Shown one piece after another: positions 24,228 through 33,875 of a stretch of DNA of 64,000 bases (positions are counted from its first letter, which is position 1; the number at the start of each line of letters is the position of its first letter). Source of the DNA: an uncultured Pseudomonadota bacterium (GTDB lineage: Bacteria; Bdellovibrionota_B; Oligoflexia; Oligoflexales; CAIYRB01); the NCBI GenBank assembly GCA_903928445.1, contig CAIYRB010000029.1, positions 1-64,000 on the forward strand. The letters are read 5' to 3'. Both the position numbers and the translations under genes were made by a program. The notes under the pieces are model-generated. The model saw only the letters and a list, made by a program, of their open reading frames with translations. It searched no databases and had not been told where the DNA came from.

Positions 24228-25112
24228 ATGTCAACTAAACCGCTCGATGCCACCTCACCCAGAGTCCCAGATACCGCCGCTGCTGCTCACGCCTTCGCCG
24301 AGTTTTGTCAAACCATTGCCGCCTTGCGCGATCCAACCAGCGGCTGTCCCTGGGATCTCCAGCAAAACCATGCCTCGCTACGCCGCTACATGATCGAAGA
24401 GGCCTATGAAGCCGTGGAAGTCATGGGCGAAGGTAAGCCCACCGAACTGTGTGAAGAGCTCGGTGATGTGCTCCTGCAGGTCGTGCTCAACGCTCAGGTG
24501 GCGCTTGATGAGCAAAACTTCTCGATCGTCGATGTGATCAAGGGAATCAATAGCAAGATGCGGCGCAGGCACCCTCATGTCTTCGCACCTGGTGCCGAAG
24601 GCGGGGCCACCGTTCAGTCGGTGCATGCTAAATGGGACCAGATCAAAGCCGCAGAAAAGGCAGCATCCTCGAAGGCTACGACCAAAACATCTGAGGGTTT
24701 ATTTGCGGCGGCTCAGGGCAAACAGCCGGCGATGGCGCAGGCTGTGACGATTGGCAAAATTGCCGCCAAGATCCGCTTTGACTGGGACAACACGGCGGAG
24801 GTGTGGCGCCAAGTCTGCTCCGAAGTCGACGAGCTTGCTGCCGAGCTAGAACAGCCCAAACCAGATGGCTTGAAAGTCGCCGAAGAGCTAGGCGACCTCT
24901 ATTTTTCCCTAGCACAACTCAGTCGCCACCTGGGCCTTGACCCGGAGATCGTGGCTCTGGATGCCAACCGCAAGTTTTTGCGCCGCTTCGCCGCACTCGA
25001 GGCCATTGCCAGTGGTCAGGGGATCGACCTTGCCCAGGCCTCAAGGGAACAACTAGAGGCACTGTGGCAAGCCGTCAAACGGTGTGAAAAGCAGCTTTCA
25101 AGCAAGGTTTAA
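24228..25112 (+). CDS. mazG: Nucleoside triphosphate pyrophosphohydrolase MazG
   Basis: Two MazG modules are visible. The N-terminal one has CPWDLQQNHASLRRYMIEEA with EAVE and EELGDVLLQVV. The C-terminal one has RFDWDNTAEVW and EVDELAAELE with EELGDLYFSLAQL. These supply the Mg-binding Glu/Asp residues. MazG hydrolyses (d)NTPs to monophosphates, cleaning aberrant nucleotides and lowering ppGpp precursors. The linker between modules is longer than in E. coli (Ala/Lys/Ser-rich). It is cotranscribed with gpmI and overlaps the hemE end by 4 bases. Confidence 0.93.
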   Translation: MSTKPLDATSPRVPDTAAAAHAFAEFCQTIAALRDPTSGCPWDLQQNHASLRRYMIEEAYEAVEVMGEGKPTELCEELGDVLLQVVLNAQVALDEQNFSIVDVIKGINSKMRRRHPHVFAPGAEGGATVQSVHAKWDQIKAAEKAASSKATTKTSEGLFAAAQGKQPAMAQAVTIGKIAAKIRFDWDNTAEVWRQVCSEVDELAAELEQPKPDGLKVAEELGDLYFSLAQLSRHLGLDPEIVALDANRKFLRRFAALEAIASGQGIDLAQASREQLEALWQAVKRCEKQLSSKV

Positions 25113-26164
25113 AACTGGAAGCGGCGCAGCTCGTCGAGAACCGTCGTCAAGGACTCCGGCGGCGTATGCGGCAGTAGTCCATGACCGACGTTAAAGATGT
25201 GGCCGCGCGGCGCAATCGTCCGGACCTCCTCCAGTAGGGAACGTACTTTGCTGCGCAGTAAAGCCTCGGGTGCGATCAAGGTCTGCGGATCCAGGTTGCC
25301 CTGTAGGCTGACGTTGAGCCCGACATTTTTCAATACGCCCTGCGCTACACTTAGCCGCGTGCGCCAATCGACCGAGATGACGTCGACCTCGAGGTCCTTT
25401 AGTTCATGCATCTTGTCGACGCCCTGGCCAGGAAAGTAAATGACCGGCACGCCAGTCGTCTGGCGCACCGTGCTGAGCACGCGCTTAGTGACTGGAAAGA
25501 CAAACTGGCGGTAATCAGGCCCAGTCAGTTGGCCAGCCCAGGTGTCAAACAGCATCAGAATGTCGGCGCCGCTGGCCACCTGCATCTGCAGATAGTCGAT
25601 AGTCACATCGCCGATCAACTCAAGCAGACCGGTCAACGTGGTCGCATCTGTAAATAGTAATTTTTTAACCTCGGTAAAGGTTTTACTGCCTGCCCCCTCG
25701 ATCATATAGCTAGCGACGGTGAATGGGGCTCCGGCAAAGCCAATCATCGTCTGGCTGGCCTGCAGCGAGGCCTTGGTCTTGGCGATGGCCTCACCCACAT
25801 AGCCAAGATCCTTGGCAGCGACCGGCCGCTTCAGAGCCTTTAGGTCAGCGCCCGAGCGCACCGGTCGCGACAACACTGGTCCCTCACCTTTGTCGAAGGT
25901 GAGGGACTGGCCCATCGCCACGCAAGGGATCAAGATGTCGGAAAAGATGATCGCAGCGTCGAGATCGAAGCGACGCAGGGGCTGCAGCGTGACCTCGGCG
26001 GCGAGGTCGGGGCTTTGGCACAGGGTGGTAAAATCGACCTTGGCGCGGACCGCCCGGTACTCCGGCAGGTAGCGGCCGGCCTGGCGCATGAACCACGCCG
26101 GATAGCGGCTAGGACGATGCCCAAGGGCGGCGGCAATCAGCGGTTTTTCTTGGTGTTTACTCAT
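25109..26164 (-). CDS. hemE: Uroporphyrinogen decarboxylase
   Basis: The 351-residue protein opens with the HemE signature PAWFMRQAGRYLPEYR, then IIFSDILIPCVAMG (catalytic Asp), GFAGAPFTVASYMIEG, LMLFDTWAG, and ends FNVGHGLLPHTPPE. It removes four acetate carboxyls from uroporphyrinogen III in heme synthesis. Length is normal. It is convergent with mazG, with its own promoter region upstream of 26164. No other heme genes lie in the window. Confidence 0.96.
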   Translation of the reverse strand: MSKHQEKPLIAAALGHRPSRYPAWFMRQAGRYLPEYRAVRAKVDFTTLCQSPDLAAEVTLQPLRRFDLDAAIIFSDILIPCVAMGQSLTFDKGEGPVLSRPVRSGADLKALKRPVAAKDLGYVGEAIAKTKASLQASQTMIGFAGAPFTVASYMIEGAGSKTFTEVKKLLFTDATTLTGLLELIGDVTIDYLQMQVASGADILMLFDTWAGQLTGPDYRQFVFPVTKRVLSTVRQTTGVPVIYFPGQGVDKMHELKDLEVDVISVDWRTRLSVAQGVLKNVGLNVSLQGNLDPQTLIAPEALLRSKVRSLLEEVRTIAPRGHIFNVGHGLLPHTPPESLTTVLDELRRFQF

Positions 26165-26333
26165 ATCGTCGCAGTCTCCTTGTGAGGCATTGGAATCCTA
26201 ACATGAGCCGCCGGCAGGCGATAGCATCGCCGTTCTGGCCTGGCGCGTAGAGGTAAGAAAGGCTAAAAGCAATAGATTGTTTGCCTCAGCCTAAATCGGC
26301 TTTCCCTAACTTGTAAGCCAGGAGCCCAGCGCC

Positions 26334-27491
26334 ATGACTCACGCGCCACTGACCACGCTGTCGAGCGACGAGCAGTTATTTTTCAACGAAGTCGAAAAAT
26401 TCGCCCGCACTGTCATTGGGCCAAAGATCATGGCCATGGACGAAGCGGAGCAGCTGGACCCCGAGGTGCTGGCGCAGCTGTTTGAGCTTGGCCTCATGGG
26501 TATCGAAGTCCCGGTGGAGCTGGGCGGTGCAGGCGGCACCTTTATGATGGCAATCTTAGCCATCCAGGCCCTGGCTAAGGTCGACCCTTCGGTGTCGGTG
26601 ATCTGCGACGTTCAGAACACCCTGGTGAACAATATTTTTGCCTCCTACGCGACGGCAGAACAGCGCAAGACGTATTCACCGCGGCTTTGCTCAGGCGAGG
26701 TCGGCTCGTACTGCCTGACCGAGGCGAACAGCGGTTCCGACGCCTTTGCCCTGCAAACGAGAGCCGTTGCCGACGGCGCTGACTACGTGCTCACCGGCAA
26801 AAAGGTCTTCATCACCAATGCCAAAGAAGCCAGCATCTTTCTTGTCTTTGCCAACGTTAATCCGGAGCTTGGCTACAAGGGCATCACCTGCTTTCTCGTC
26901 GAGCGTGGCACGCCTGGGCTGTCGCTTGGCAAAAAGGAAAAAAAGCTCGGCATTCGTGCCTCAAGCACCTGCGAAGTTATCCTCGAAAAAGTCCGTGTCC
27001 CGAAAGCAAACGTCGTCGGCGAGATCGGCAAGGGCTATAAGATTGCCATTGAAACCCTCAACGAAGGCCGCATCGGCATCGCCGCGCAGATGCTTGGCCT
27101 AGCCGAGGGCGCTCTCGCTGGAGCCCTGCAGTATGCTAGTGAACGTGAGCAGTTCGGCAAGCCTCTGCGCGACTTCCAAGGGATCCAGATGCAGTTGGCG
27201 GAACTAGCCAGCAAGGTCGAAGCGGCCAAGCTGTTGGTCTATAACGCCGCGCGTCTCAAGGATGCCGGCCAGCCTTTCATCAAAGAGGCGGCGATGGCCA
27301 AGTATCTGGTGTCGCAGTTCGCCGAGGAAGTCGCGTCGCGGGCCCTTGAAATCTACGGCGGCTATGGCTTCATCAAGGAGTTTCCCGCCGAGAAGTACTA
27401 CCGCGATGCCAAAATCGGCAAGCTCTACGAAGGAACCTCGAACATGCAGCTTACGACTATTTTTAAATTACTAGATGCCCATAAACACTAG
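26334..27491 (+). CDS. Acyl-CoA dehydrogenase (short/branched-chain type)
   Basis: The 385-residue flavoprotein has SYCLTEANSGSDAFAL and the catalytic base Glu in KLYEGTSNMQL. It also has ALEIYGGYGFIKEFPAEKYYRDAKIG. The layout matches bacterial short- and branched-chain acyl-CoA dehydrogenases, which form the 2,3-double bond of acyl-CoA and pass electrons to ETF. GGAG precedes the ATG. No other beta-oxidation genes are adjacent, so the substrate is open. Confidence 0.93.
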   Translation: MTHAPLTTLSSDEQLFFNEVEKFARTVIGPKIMAMDEAEQLDPEVLAQLFELGLMGIEVPVELGGAGGTFMMAILAIQALAKVDPSVSVICDVQNTLVNNIFASYATAEQRKTYSPRLCSGEVGSYCLTEANSGSDAFALQTRAVADGADYVLTGKKVFITNAKEASIFLVFANVNPELGYKGITCFLVERGTPGLSLGKKEKKLGIRASSTCEVILEKVRVPKANVVGEIGKGYKIAIETLNEGRIGIAAQMLGLAEGALAGALQYASEREQFGKPLRDFQGIQMQLAELASKVEAAKLLVYNAARLKDAGQPFIKEAAMAKYLVSQFAEEVASRALEIYGGYGFIKEFPAEKYYRDAKIGKLYEGTSNMQLTTIFKLLDAHKH

Positions 27492-27532
27492 CTCGAGCCA
27501 GACGGTACAAACTGAGCAAAAGGACCTAGACG

Positions 27533-28600
27533 ATGAAAAAAGTGCTTCTGAGAATCCTGTTTTGCAGCACCTTACCGGTGATCATAGTTGGAGCCGGCAG
27601 CGCACCGCAGAGCGCCGAGCCACTGTGGCGCCGCGACCTCAGTACGGCTTTTGGCAAAGCCGTATGTGCCGGCGAAATCGGCGACAAGCCGCTAGCGGCA
27701 TGGGCCACTCAGGCTTACGACGCGCAGATCGAAGCGCACCTCGTTGCCTCTCGTCATGGCCAACCAGTCGCTACCGAGGACCTGGCTAAAAGAGCCCGTG
27801 GACTTGCCTCGCTGAGGTCCGTGGCTGGCTATAGTTACGGCTTGTGTGACGGTGGCCAACGCGGCTGGATTGCCGTCGTACCAGCTCCAACCGCACTAAA
27901 GCTTGGTCCAGACCAATTGACGCTGCCGCAAACGGACTTGGAGCGTCTGTGTTCATCTTACCGCGTCGACTTCGCTGCGCGTCATCTCGATGCTGTCAGA
28001 GGCCTCAAGCAGCTCGTCATCTTCGGCAGCGCCGTAAACACTAAAGACCTTGGCGACGGCACTATCAGCCTAACCTGTCAGCCGCGAGCACCGCGTTGGC
28101 AGGGACCAGTGCTGTGGTACCTGGCGCCGGTCGGCAAGGGCCCAGAGGCGACACCGCCGGACGGCGACGGGCTCGCCACTGCGACTTCAACTGCAGCATT
28201 GGTACCGTGGCTGCAGCGCCTGCGCGCAAGTCAGGGGCTGCCACCCATGGCCGCCAGTGATGCGCTGAACGAAGCAGCAGCGAATCTAGCAGCTGACGGC
28301 AGCTTGGTACACAACCGCCAACTGCTGCAGCAGGCCGAGGCCGCCGTCAAACCCAAGAATATCGAGCTGCTTGGCGAGGACCGAGTCCGCGCGCACGATA
28401 TTGCCAGCATGGCCTGGTTACTCTGGAATTCGCCTCGGCACCGTCAGCTCTTGCTAAACAAAGATGCCAACGTCCTGGGCATCGCCTCAAGGGCGATCGA
28501 TGACGATCAACTTGCCGTACTCGTCATAGGCAAGGGTCAGGCGGTCAATACTTCGCTACGCACTCCGACCAACAAGGCTGGAGCGGCCGTCGCCAAATAG
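27533..28600 (+). CDS. Secreted protein with C-terminal CAP/SCP-like domain
   Basis: The N-terminus is a signal peptide (KKVLLRILFCSTLPVIIVGA). The C-terminal 140 residues show a CAP-superfamily pattern: WLQRLRASQGLPPM, LNEAAANLAADGSLVHNR, and WLLWNSPRHRQLLLNKDANV followed by LGIA. The middle domain (about 30-215) with a few Cys is not recognised. CAP proteins are secreted and bind lipids or have protease-like surfaces. AAGGA precedes the ATG. It lies between the acyl-CoA dehydrogenase and the phosphatase gene. Confidence 0.65.
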   Translation: MKKVLLRILFCSTLPVIIVGAGSAPQSAEPLWRRDLSTAFGKAVCAGEIGDKPLAAWATQAYDAQIEAHLVASRHGQPVATEDLAKRARGLASLRSVAGYSYGLCDGGQRGWIAVVPAPTALKLGPDQLTLPQTDLERLCSSYRVDFAARHLDAVRGLKQLVIFGSAVNTKDLGDGTISLTCQPRAPRWQGPVLWYLAPVGKGPEATPPDGDGLATATSTAALVPWLQRLRASQGLPPMAASDALNEAAANLAADGSLVHNRQLLQQAEAAVKPKNIELLGEDRVRAHDIASMAWLLWNSPRHRQLLLNKDANVLGIASRAIDDDQLAVLVIGKGQAVNTSLRTPTNKAGAAVAK

Positions 28601-28634
28601 CCAACTAAAAGAAGACCCCACGCCTTAGGTGATT

Positions 28635-30026
28635 ATGCTACGTATTTTGCTCAGGTTCATCTACGGCAGCGACGACCAATTGAGTCTCGCTGAGCAAAAG
28701 CACCTTGCGACGTGGCGGCGTGATTATTGGCGCAGCTACGTACCATCGGTATTCGTTCCGGCCTCCTTCGGATTATTTAGCGGGGCGGTTGCCTTGTGGT
28801 TTTTAACTCCCAACGGTTACCAGGCCTACGCGACCTTGCCTGTCCTCATCTGTTCTCTCATAATGGCCACGCTTTGCTTTATCAGCCTTAGGCTACCGGA
28901 CTTGGCGCCACGGGCTTATATACCGCTATTTAGCGCCTACACCCAATGCATCCTCATTGGCTACGCCATAGCCATAGCGGTATTCCACCACTACAGTGAT
29001 CCCGACTATTTTATGATGACCAGTGTACTCTACGCCGTCTTTGGCCTGCTCATCCTTATCCAGATTCCGATTTACAATGGTTGGATGTTATTTTTTGCCA
29101 TCGAATGCGTTGGCCTTGGAATGATTGCCTGGGGCGACGACTTGATGTCGATCAAGGGCTTGGCATGGTTCTTAATTATATTCCTATTTAGCTCCTATGC
29201 AGTAGCAGTCAATGCGAGCATTCACCGGATGATGCGTCAAAATGCCCTGACCGATTGGGCGAAGCAAATGCTCGTGCGGCAAAATGAGAGCCTTCTTCGC
29301 CAGTCGATGGAGGAGGAACTTGCTCTGGCCAGGCAACTTCAAGACTCCTTAGCTCCACCGACGGCACTACTCACTTGCCGCCAAGGAAAGCTCCGTTACT
29401 TCCAACAGCGGCATGGGATGACTAGTGGGGATTGGATGGCCTTTCGTGAATTGCCAACTGGCGAGCTAGTCGTCGCCGTCGCAGACGTCACCGGCAAGGG
29501 TCTGCCCGCAGCCATGGTGGCCCAGACGATTCATGGACTATGGGCGCGGATGCTCAGCCAGACTCAGTTTGACGCGCGCCAGTGGCTGGGTGATGTAAAC
29601 CAAACGCTTAAGGCGATGAGTTACTCGGCACCGCACACAGCGACCCTTGGCGTGCTCGTGATTTCCGACATCGACATCACCTATTTCTCCTGTGGTCACA
29701 TCCCGGCTTTGGTGACCCATCAAGCTGGTAGTGGGCTGCACATCCAGCCCATGATGGCTAAGGGGAATATCGTTGGGATGTACGAAGATTTAGATCTTGT
29801 ACCCGTCACATTAGCTTTTGGTGAACTCGCCGTCGAATCGATTATCCTTGGGACGGACGGGATTTTCAACCAAATCTCTCGTATCAAGACCAAGCATATT
29901 CAACATCTATTACAAGACCTCGCACTAAATGGCGAAGCCGCTCTCGCAAACGTCGATGTCGAAGATGATAAGATGCTGGTCGTTATCGACCGCAACAAGC
30001 CACCACGTCTCACCAGACGGACATGA
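28635..30026 (+). CDS. Membrane-bound PP2C/SpoIIE-family serine phosphatase
   Basis: Six membrane helices lie between about residues 33 and 195, followed by a helical linker (MEEELALARQLQDSLAPP). From about 240 there is a SpoIIE/PP2C domain with SGDWMAFRELPTGELVVAVA, DVTGKGLPAAMVAQ, and ILGTDGIF, holding the metal-binding Asp residues. RsbU/SpoIIE enzymes dephosphorylate anti-anti-sigma factors. No partner anti-sigma or STAS protein is adjacent. The start is ATG 28635 or GTG 28629. Confidence 0.85.
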   Translation: MLRILLRFIYGSDDQLSLAEQKHLATWRRDYWRSYVPSVFVPASFGLFSGAVALWFLTPNGYQAYATLPVLICSLIMATLCFISLRLPDLAPRAYIPLFSAYTQCILIGYAIAIAVFHHYSDPDYFMMTSVLYAVFGLLILIQIPIYNGWMLFFAIECVGLGMIAWGDDLMSIKGLAWFLIIFLFSSYAVAVNASIHRMMRQNALTDWAKQMLVRQNESLLRQSMEEELALARQLQDSLAPPTALLTCRQGKLRYFQQRHGMTSGDWMAFRELPTGELVVAVADVTGKGLPAAMVAQTIHGLWARMLSQTQFDARQWLGDVNQTLKAMSYSAPHTATLGVLVISDIDITYFSCGHIPALVTHQAGSGLHIQPMMAKGNIVGMYEDLDLVPVTLAFGELAVESIILGTDGIFNQISRIKTKHIQHLLQDLALNGEAALANVDVEDDKMLVVIDRNKPPRLTRRT

Positions 30027-30028
30027 CC

Positions 30029-30238
30029 CTACGCACGCCAAACAAGCGGTAGCAAGGAAAGAAGCACGCCCACACCGATATTCCAAGCCAAAGTCGGCGT
30101 GAAATAGCTGTAGCCCATCAGCAGGCCGCCGGTGATGACCAGCGGCAACTGGGTCTGCTTCTTTCCATAAGAGAAATAAACAAAACCAACTGCTGAAAAG
30201 ACCAGCGCGGCGATGATATTCGGTGCGTCGAAGTCCAT
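30029..30238 (-). CDS. Small membrane protein, 69 aa
   Basis: Two or three hydrophobic helices (IIAALVFSAVGFVYFSYG, LPLVITGGLLMGYSYF, WNIGVGVLLSLLPLVW) fill nearly the whole length. The GKK turn and overall pattern recall small inner-membrane proteins of the amino-acid-transport-auxiliary type, but I cannot name a family. Its end is 3 bases from the end of the phosphatase gene (convergent), and it follows the lipoprotein gene by 2 bases. Confidence 0.65.
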   Translation of the reverse strand: MDFDAPNIIAALVFSAVGFVYFSYGKKQTQLPLVITGGLLMGYSYFTPTLAWNIGVGVLLSLLPLVWRA

Positions 30239-30240
30239 AG

Positions 30241-30891
30241 CTACTCGGTCATCTGGCAGTCAACATAGACCTGCTTAGGCTTGAAGGTTAGGTAAGCCAC
30301 AACAGCCGTGCGCTTTTCACCGGGATTGCTGGTTCCGATCGAATCATGGCGAATAAAGATCGCCTGGTCCTTTTCGAATACCGAAAAGCTGCCGGTGTCT
30401 CTGAAGTACATGAGTGCCCTGACGAGGTAGGGCTTGCGTCCGGGGAACGTCGCCGCCTTGCCGGAGTATGTCTGAGCCTCGGCGGGGCTGAGCTCAACGA
30501 CTGCTTCATTGGCCAATTTTGCCACCGCCTCGTCCTCCTTAACGACTGGAAGCACAAATTGGCCTTCGACCTCTTTGGCCTGCAGCCAACTGTCTGCGGC
30601 AAAATTGAACCAAGGCTCGCGCTTTTTCGCCTCGTCTTCGAAGCCCTTGTAGAGGAAGTCATTGTGTTCGTAGCACTTGCGCAAATCATCGCCTTGCTTG
30701 CCGTTTGGGTTGCAAAAGGGCGGTGTCTTGTCGTCTTGTTCAGCAGGATCCGGATCGGCGATGCCTAGCTCAGAGACAGGCGTAACCGCATCGGCTTGCG
30801 CTTGGGAATCACCCTTGCCGTGGACGCAGGCTGGCAAGAGCACGACGGCAAAGCGCAACAACACAGACATTATGTGCGACCGATGCAACAT
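30241..30891 (-). CDS. Lipoprotein of unknown function, 216 aa
   Basis: ATG at 30891 has GGAG 5 bases upstream. The signal contains SVLLRFAVVLLPAC with the lipobox LPAC, followed by an acidic linker. The mature domain (FNFAADSWLQAKEVEGQF to the C-terminus) is beta-rich, with a Cys pair before (FCNPNG...LRKCYEHND). Cotranscribed with the small membrane protein. Function unknown. Confidence 0.7.
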   Translation of the reverse strand: MLHRSHIMSVLLRFAVVLLPACVHGKGDSQAQADAVTPVSELGIADPDPAEQDDKTPPFCNPNGKQGDDLRKCYEHNDFLYKGFEDEAKKREPWFNFAADSWLQAKEVEGQFVLPVVKEDEAVAKLANEAVVELSPAEAQTYSGKAATFPGRKPYLVRALMYFRDTGSFSVFEKDQAIFIRHDSIGTSNPGEKRTAVVAYLTFKPKQVYVDCQMTE

Positions 30892-31096
30892 GGCAACTCC
30901 AGGCGGGCAGGGGGTCAGTCACCTCCTGCAACAAACTGTTATAACGAGGATAGATAGTTTATTTATCGATCACAGCTCGGTACCGTTTAAAGTATATCAT
31001 GCCAACAAGCTCACCTCCATGCGGCTACTTTTCCAAAGACAGGTCGCTTATAATATGAGTACGTCCTCACAACACCTATGGGAAAAGGGAACATAA

Positions 31097-31549
31097 ATGA
31101 CTTTCAGCAAACTTTCTTCGCGACTTATCCTCGTCATTGTGGCCGCGTTTGTAAACATGCCGCTGCGTGCAGACACCAAAGTCGGGTGCAAATCGGTGGC
31201 CGCCACCGAAGCAGCTTGCACCGAGTATGCGAGCGACACGAAAGCCTGTACTGATCTGGTTCAAGCGGAAGTAACCAAGAAGATCGACGCCGCCAAGGCT
31301 GAGCAAGACAGCTGTAAAAAGAAAAATGGCGCCGCCTACATGATGAAGTGTACGAACGAGATGAAGGCAGTCACAACCCTTGTGCATACGCCCAAGCCAG
31401 TCATGAACCACAATGTCGAAAAGGAGCAAACCGCACTTGCCGGTACTCCCTGCGCGAAAGCCGCAGCAGTTGGCAAAGACAACCCACTGTGCAAAGGACC
31501 AAAGAAGGCCATCGAGGTGATGAAGGCCAACTGCATCAAGGACCTTTGA
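31097..31549 (+). CDS. Secreted Cys-rich protein, 150 aa
   Basis: A signal peptide (residues 1-25, ending near LRADT) is followed by a helical mature part with eight Cys residues in spaced pairs (VGCKS, AACTEY, ACTDL, DSCKKK, MKCTNE, TPCAKA, PLCKG, ANCIKD). It should be disulfide bonded in the periplasm or outside. A TATAAT box lies at 31049-31054 and is a plausible -10. The family is not recognised. Confidence 0.65.
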   Translation: MTFSKLSSRLILVIVAAFVNMPLRADTKVGCKSVAATEAACTEYASDTKACTDLVQAEVTKKIDAAKAEQDSCKKKNGAAYMMKCTNEMKAVTTLVHTPKPVMNHNVEKEQTALAGTPCAKAAAVGKDNPLCKGPKKAIEVMKANCIKDL

Positions 31550-31653
31550 GTGATAAAAATCCTAGACCGAAGCCCTCGCTTGACCTTGCAGAGCAGGGGC
31601 ACTCGCCGTGGTGAGCAAGTTCCGTTAGCGGATGCCGGACCCGAGCTAGGATC

Positions 31654-32841
31654 CTAGTACCTAGCCAGGTCAGGCGCGTAGGCATCAGCCCAAGCAAGGA
31701 TTCCGCCGTGCAGGCTACGCGCCTGGTGCAGCCCCGCGCTCCGCATCAACGCGACCGCTTTGAGACTGCGCGACCCCGCCTTACAATGCACGATCACCGG
31801 ACAAGCATCGGGAATCTCGGCTAGACGCTGCGGCAGCTCATCAAGCGGGATCAGCTTGCTACCTTGGATACGGCAGATCGCAAATTCTGCTGCAGTTCGC
31901 ACATCGATTAACACATGTGCGACGCTACTTGCGCGCATCGCATAAAACTCTGCCGGACTAATTTCGAGGTCAGCAGCCGGGGTCGCAGCACAAGCAGGCG
32001 CGCTGGCGACACCATCCATCTGGGTGGTTCTGCTTTCCGGTTTATTCGCGGCAGCACCACACCCCGCGCATTCTGGATCGCGCTCCAAGCGATATTCACT
32101 AAAGCTCATCGTCAAAGCGTCAAACGTCAGGAGTCGACCAATCAGCGGTGCACCAATCCCAAGCAGCATCTTGATCGCCTCGGTCGCCTGAATCGCGCCG
32201 ATCTGCGCTGGCAACACCCCAAGCACGCCGCCCTCGCCACAGCTTGGCACCTCGCCAGGGCCCGGAGACCGCGGGAACAGGCAACGGTAACAGGGGCCGT
32301 GTGGTGGATAAAACACCGCTGCTTGGCCGGCAAAACGCAGGATCGAACCGTAAATGTAAGGTTTGGCAAGCTGGGCGCAGGTGTCGCTTAGCAAGAAACG
32401 CGTGGCAAAGTTGTCGGTCCCATCGAGCACCAGGTCGTATCCGGCCACGAGCCTGGCAACACTAGATGGGTCGATGCGCGCCGAGTGTTGCTCCACGACG
32501 AGCGCACTGTTGAGCTGACTAAGTCTGGCTGCAGCCGTTGCCAACTTCGGCGCACCAACATCGGCTTCGGTATAAAGGATCTGGCGCTGCAGATTGCTAG
32601 CCTCGACTTGATCAAACTCGACCAAACCCAAGGTACCGACTCCCGCCGCCGCCAAGTATAGACTTGCCGGACTCCCCAGCCCGCCAAGGCCGACGATCAG
32701 CACCCGCGACGACTTTAGGCGCAGCTGTCCGTCCAGGCCGATCTCAGGGAGCAACAGATGCCGGCTGTAGCGGGCCTTCTCGGCAGCCCCTAGCTCCGTA
32801 CCGCGAGCGCGGGCAGCAATGGCAGTGGTGATGGGGTACAC
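31654..32841 (-). CDS. moeB: MoeB/ThiF-type adenylyltransferase fused to a rhodanese domain
   Basis: Residues 20-265 match MoeB/ThiF E1-like enzymes: RYSRHLLLPEIGLDGQLRLK, VLIVGLGGLGSPASLYLAAA, QRQILYTEADVG, DGTDNFATRFL, and Zn ligands CYRC and CAGC. Residues about 295-395 are a rhodanese domain with the active Cys in IVHCKAGSRS. It adenylates the C-terminus of a small sulfur-carrier protein (MoaD or ThiS) and hands over sulfur. Start GTG at 32841 after AGGAA. No moaD, moaE or thiS is adjacent, so molybdopterin or thiamine synthesis cannot be separated. Confidence 0.9.
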   Translation of the reverse strand: MYPITTAIAARARGTELGAAEKARYSRHLLLPEIGLDGQLRLKSSRVLIVGLGGLGSPASLYLAAAGVGTLGLVEFDQVEASNLQRQILYTEADVGAPKLATAAARLSQLNSALVVEQHSARIDPSSVARLVAGYDLVLDGTDNFATRFLLSDTCAQLAKPYIYGSILRFAGQAAVFYPPHGPCYRCLFPRSPGPGEVPSCGEGGVLGVLPAQIGAIQATEAIKMLLGIGAPLIGRLLTFDALTMSFSEYRLERDPECAGCGAAANKPESRTTQMDGVASAPACAATPAADLEISPAEFYAMRASSVAHVLIDVRTAAEFAICRIQGSKLIPLDELPQRLAEIPDACPVIVHCKAGSRSLKAVALMRSAGLHQARSLHGGILAWADAYAPDLARY

Positions 32842-32981
32842 AGCATTCCTCGTCAGTCGTGATCTCGGGGTGGCTTGTCATGAGCCTAAGTCCGGCCCAG
32901 GTCGACCCGAGCGCATGCTAGCTCGAAGCGAACCTTCGTGCTATCAAACTCCATCTGTCCTCGCTCAACAAGGGGTAAGGT

Positions 32982-33875
32982 GTGGCCCGCGTTATTGATC
33001 CTGCCGAGATTGCCAAGGAATTTCGCAAACTAATCAGACAGCGGGTGGCCCAGCTCGGGGTCCCGCTGAAGCTGGTTGGTTTTCTTTCGTCCGACAATGC
33101 TCCGTCCATGACCTACGCCAGCTACACCAAGGCCGGCTGCGATGATGTCGGCATTGACTATGAATTGCGCCACGTCAACAAATTGGCCCTGGCCGCAGCG
33201 GTTGACACCGCAAATGCCGATCCGAGCGTCCACGGAATCATGGTTTACTACCCGATCTTCGCGACGGAACAGGATGCCTACATCAAGGACCTGGTCGACC
33301 ACCGCAAAGACATCGAAGGCCTGAACACCTACTGGGCCCGCATGCTTTATCACAATCAGCGCTATGTCGACGCAGCTAAAACCAAGCAAGCGCTGCTGCC
33401 ATGCACGCCACTGGCCGTCATCAAACTACTCGAAGCCGCCGGGGCCTTGCAACGCTCCGGTAGCGACCAAGCGGCGGCACTGAAGGGGCAGACCGTGGTC
33501 ATTTTCAACCGCAGCGAGGTGGTCGGGCGCCCCCTGGCAAGCATGCTAGCAAACGACGGGGCCAGCGTTTACTCGTTTGATATCGACGGGCCACAGCTAT
33601 TCCACAACGGCCAGGTCAGCGAGACCAAGGTCCAACGCACCGACGCCCTGCGCCAGGCCGATATCGTCATCACGGGGGTCCCGAGTCGGCAGTTTCCCTT
33701 GGTGCGTACCGATGAGATTCGTCCCGGGGCCGTGTGCTTAAACTTTTCGACGCTGCGCAACTTCGTCCCCGAGATCGGCAACGTCGCTGGCGTGTTTATT
33801 CCGCGCGTCGGTCCCATGACCGTCGCCATGGCTTTACGCAACACCCTACGTCTGTATGAGAACTACCATGCCTAA
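32982..33875 (+). CDS. Methylenetetrahydrofolate dehydrogenase, Mtd1-like
   Basis: The 297-residue protein has the FolD/Mtd fold: HGIMVYYPIFATEQDAYIKD, LVDHRKDIEGLN, LPCTPLAVIKLLEA, VVIFNRSEVVGRPLASMLAN and PRVGPMTVAMALRNTL. IMVYYPIF and the long insert resemble the eukaryotic NAD-dependent Mtd1 more than bacterial FolD. At the position of the FolD catalytic Lys (YxxxK) this protein reads YTKAGC, aligned so that Thr replaces Lys, so cyclohydrolase activity may be missing. An FchA-like cyclohydrolase overlaps its 3' end and could supply it. GTG start after AGGGG. Confidence 0.8.
   Translation: MARVIDPAEIAKEFRKLIRQRVAQLGVPLKLVGFLSSDNAPSMTYASYTKAGCDDVGIDYELRHVNKLALAAAVDTANADPSVHGIMVYYPIFATEQDAYIKDLVDHRKDIEGLNTYWARMLYHNQRYVDAAKTKQALLPCTPLAVIKLLEAAGALQRSGSDQAAALKGQTVVIFNRSEVVGRPLASMLANDGASVYSFDIDGPQLFHNGQVSETKVQRTDALRQADIVITGVPSRQFPLVRTDEIRPGAVCLNFSTLRNFVPEIGNVAGVFIPRVGPMTVAMALRNTLRLYENYHA

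Noticed and set aside
31654-32841. E1-like partner of the YcaO enzyme
   Set aside because: It is a MoeB/ThiF-rhodanese protein in core chromosome about 20 kb away, outside the element, and lacks features tying it to RiPP synthesis.
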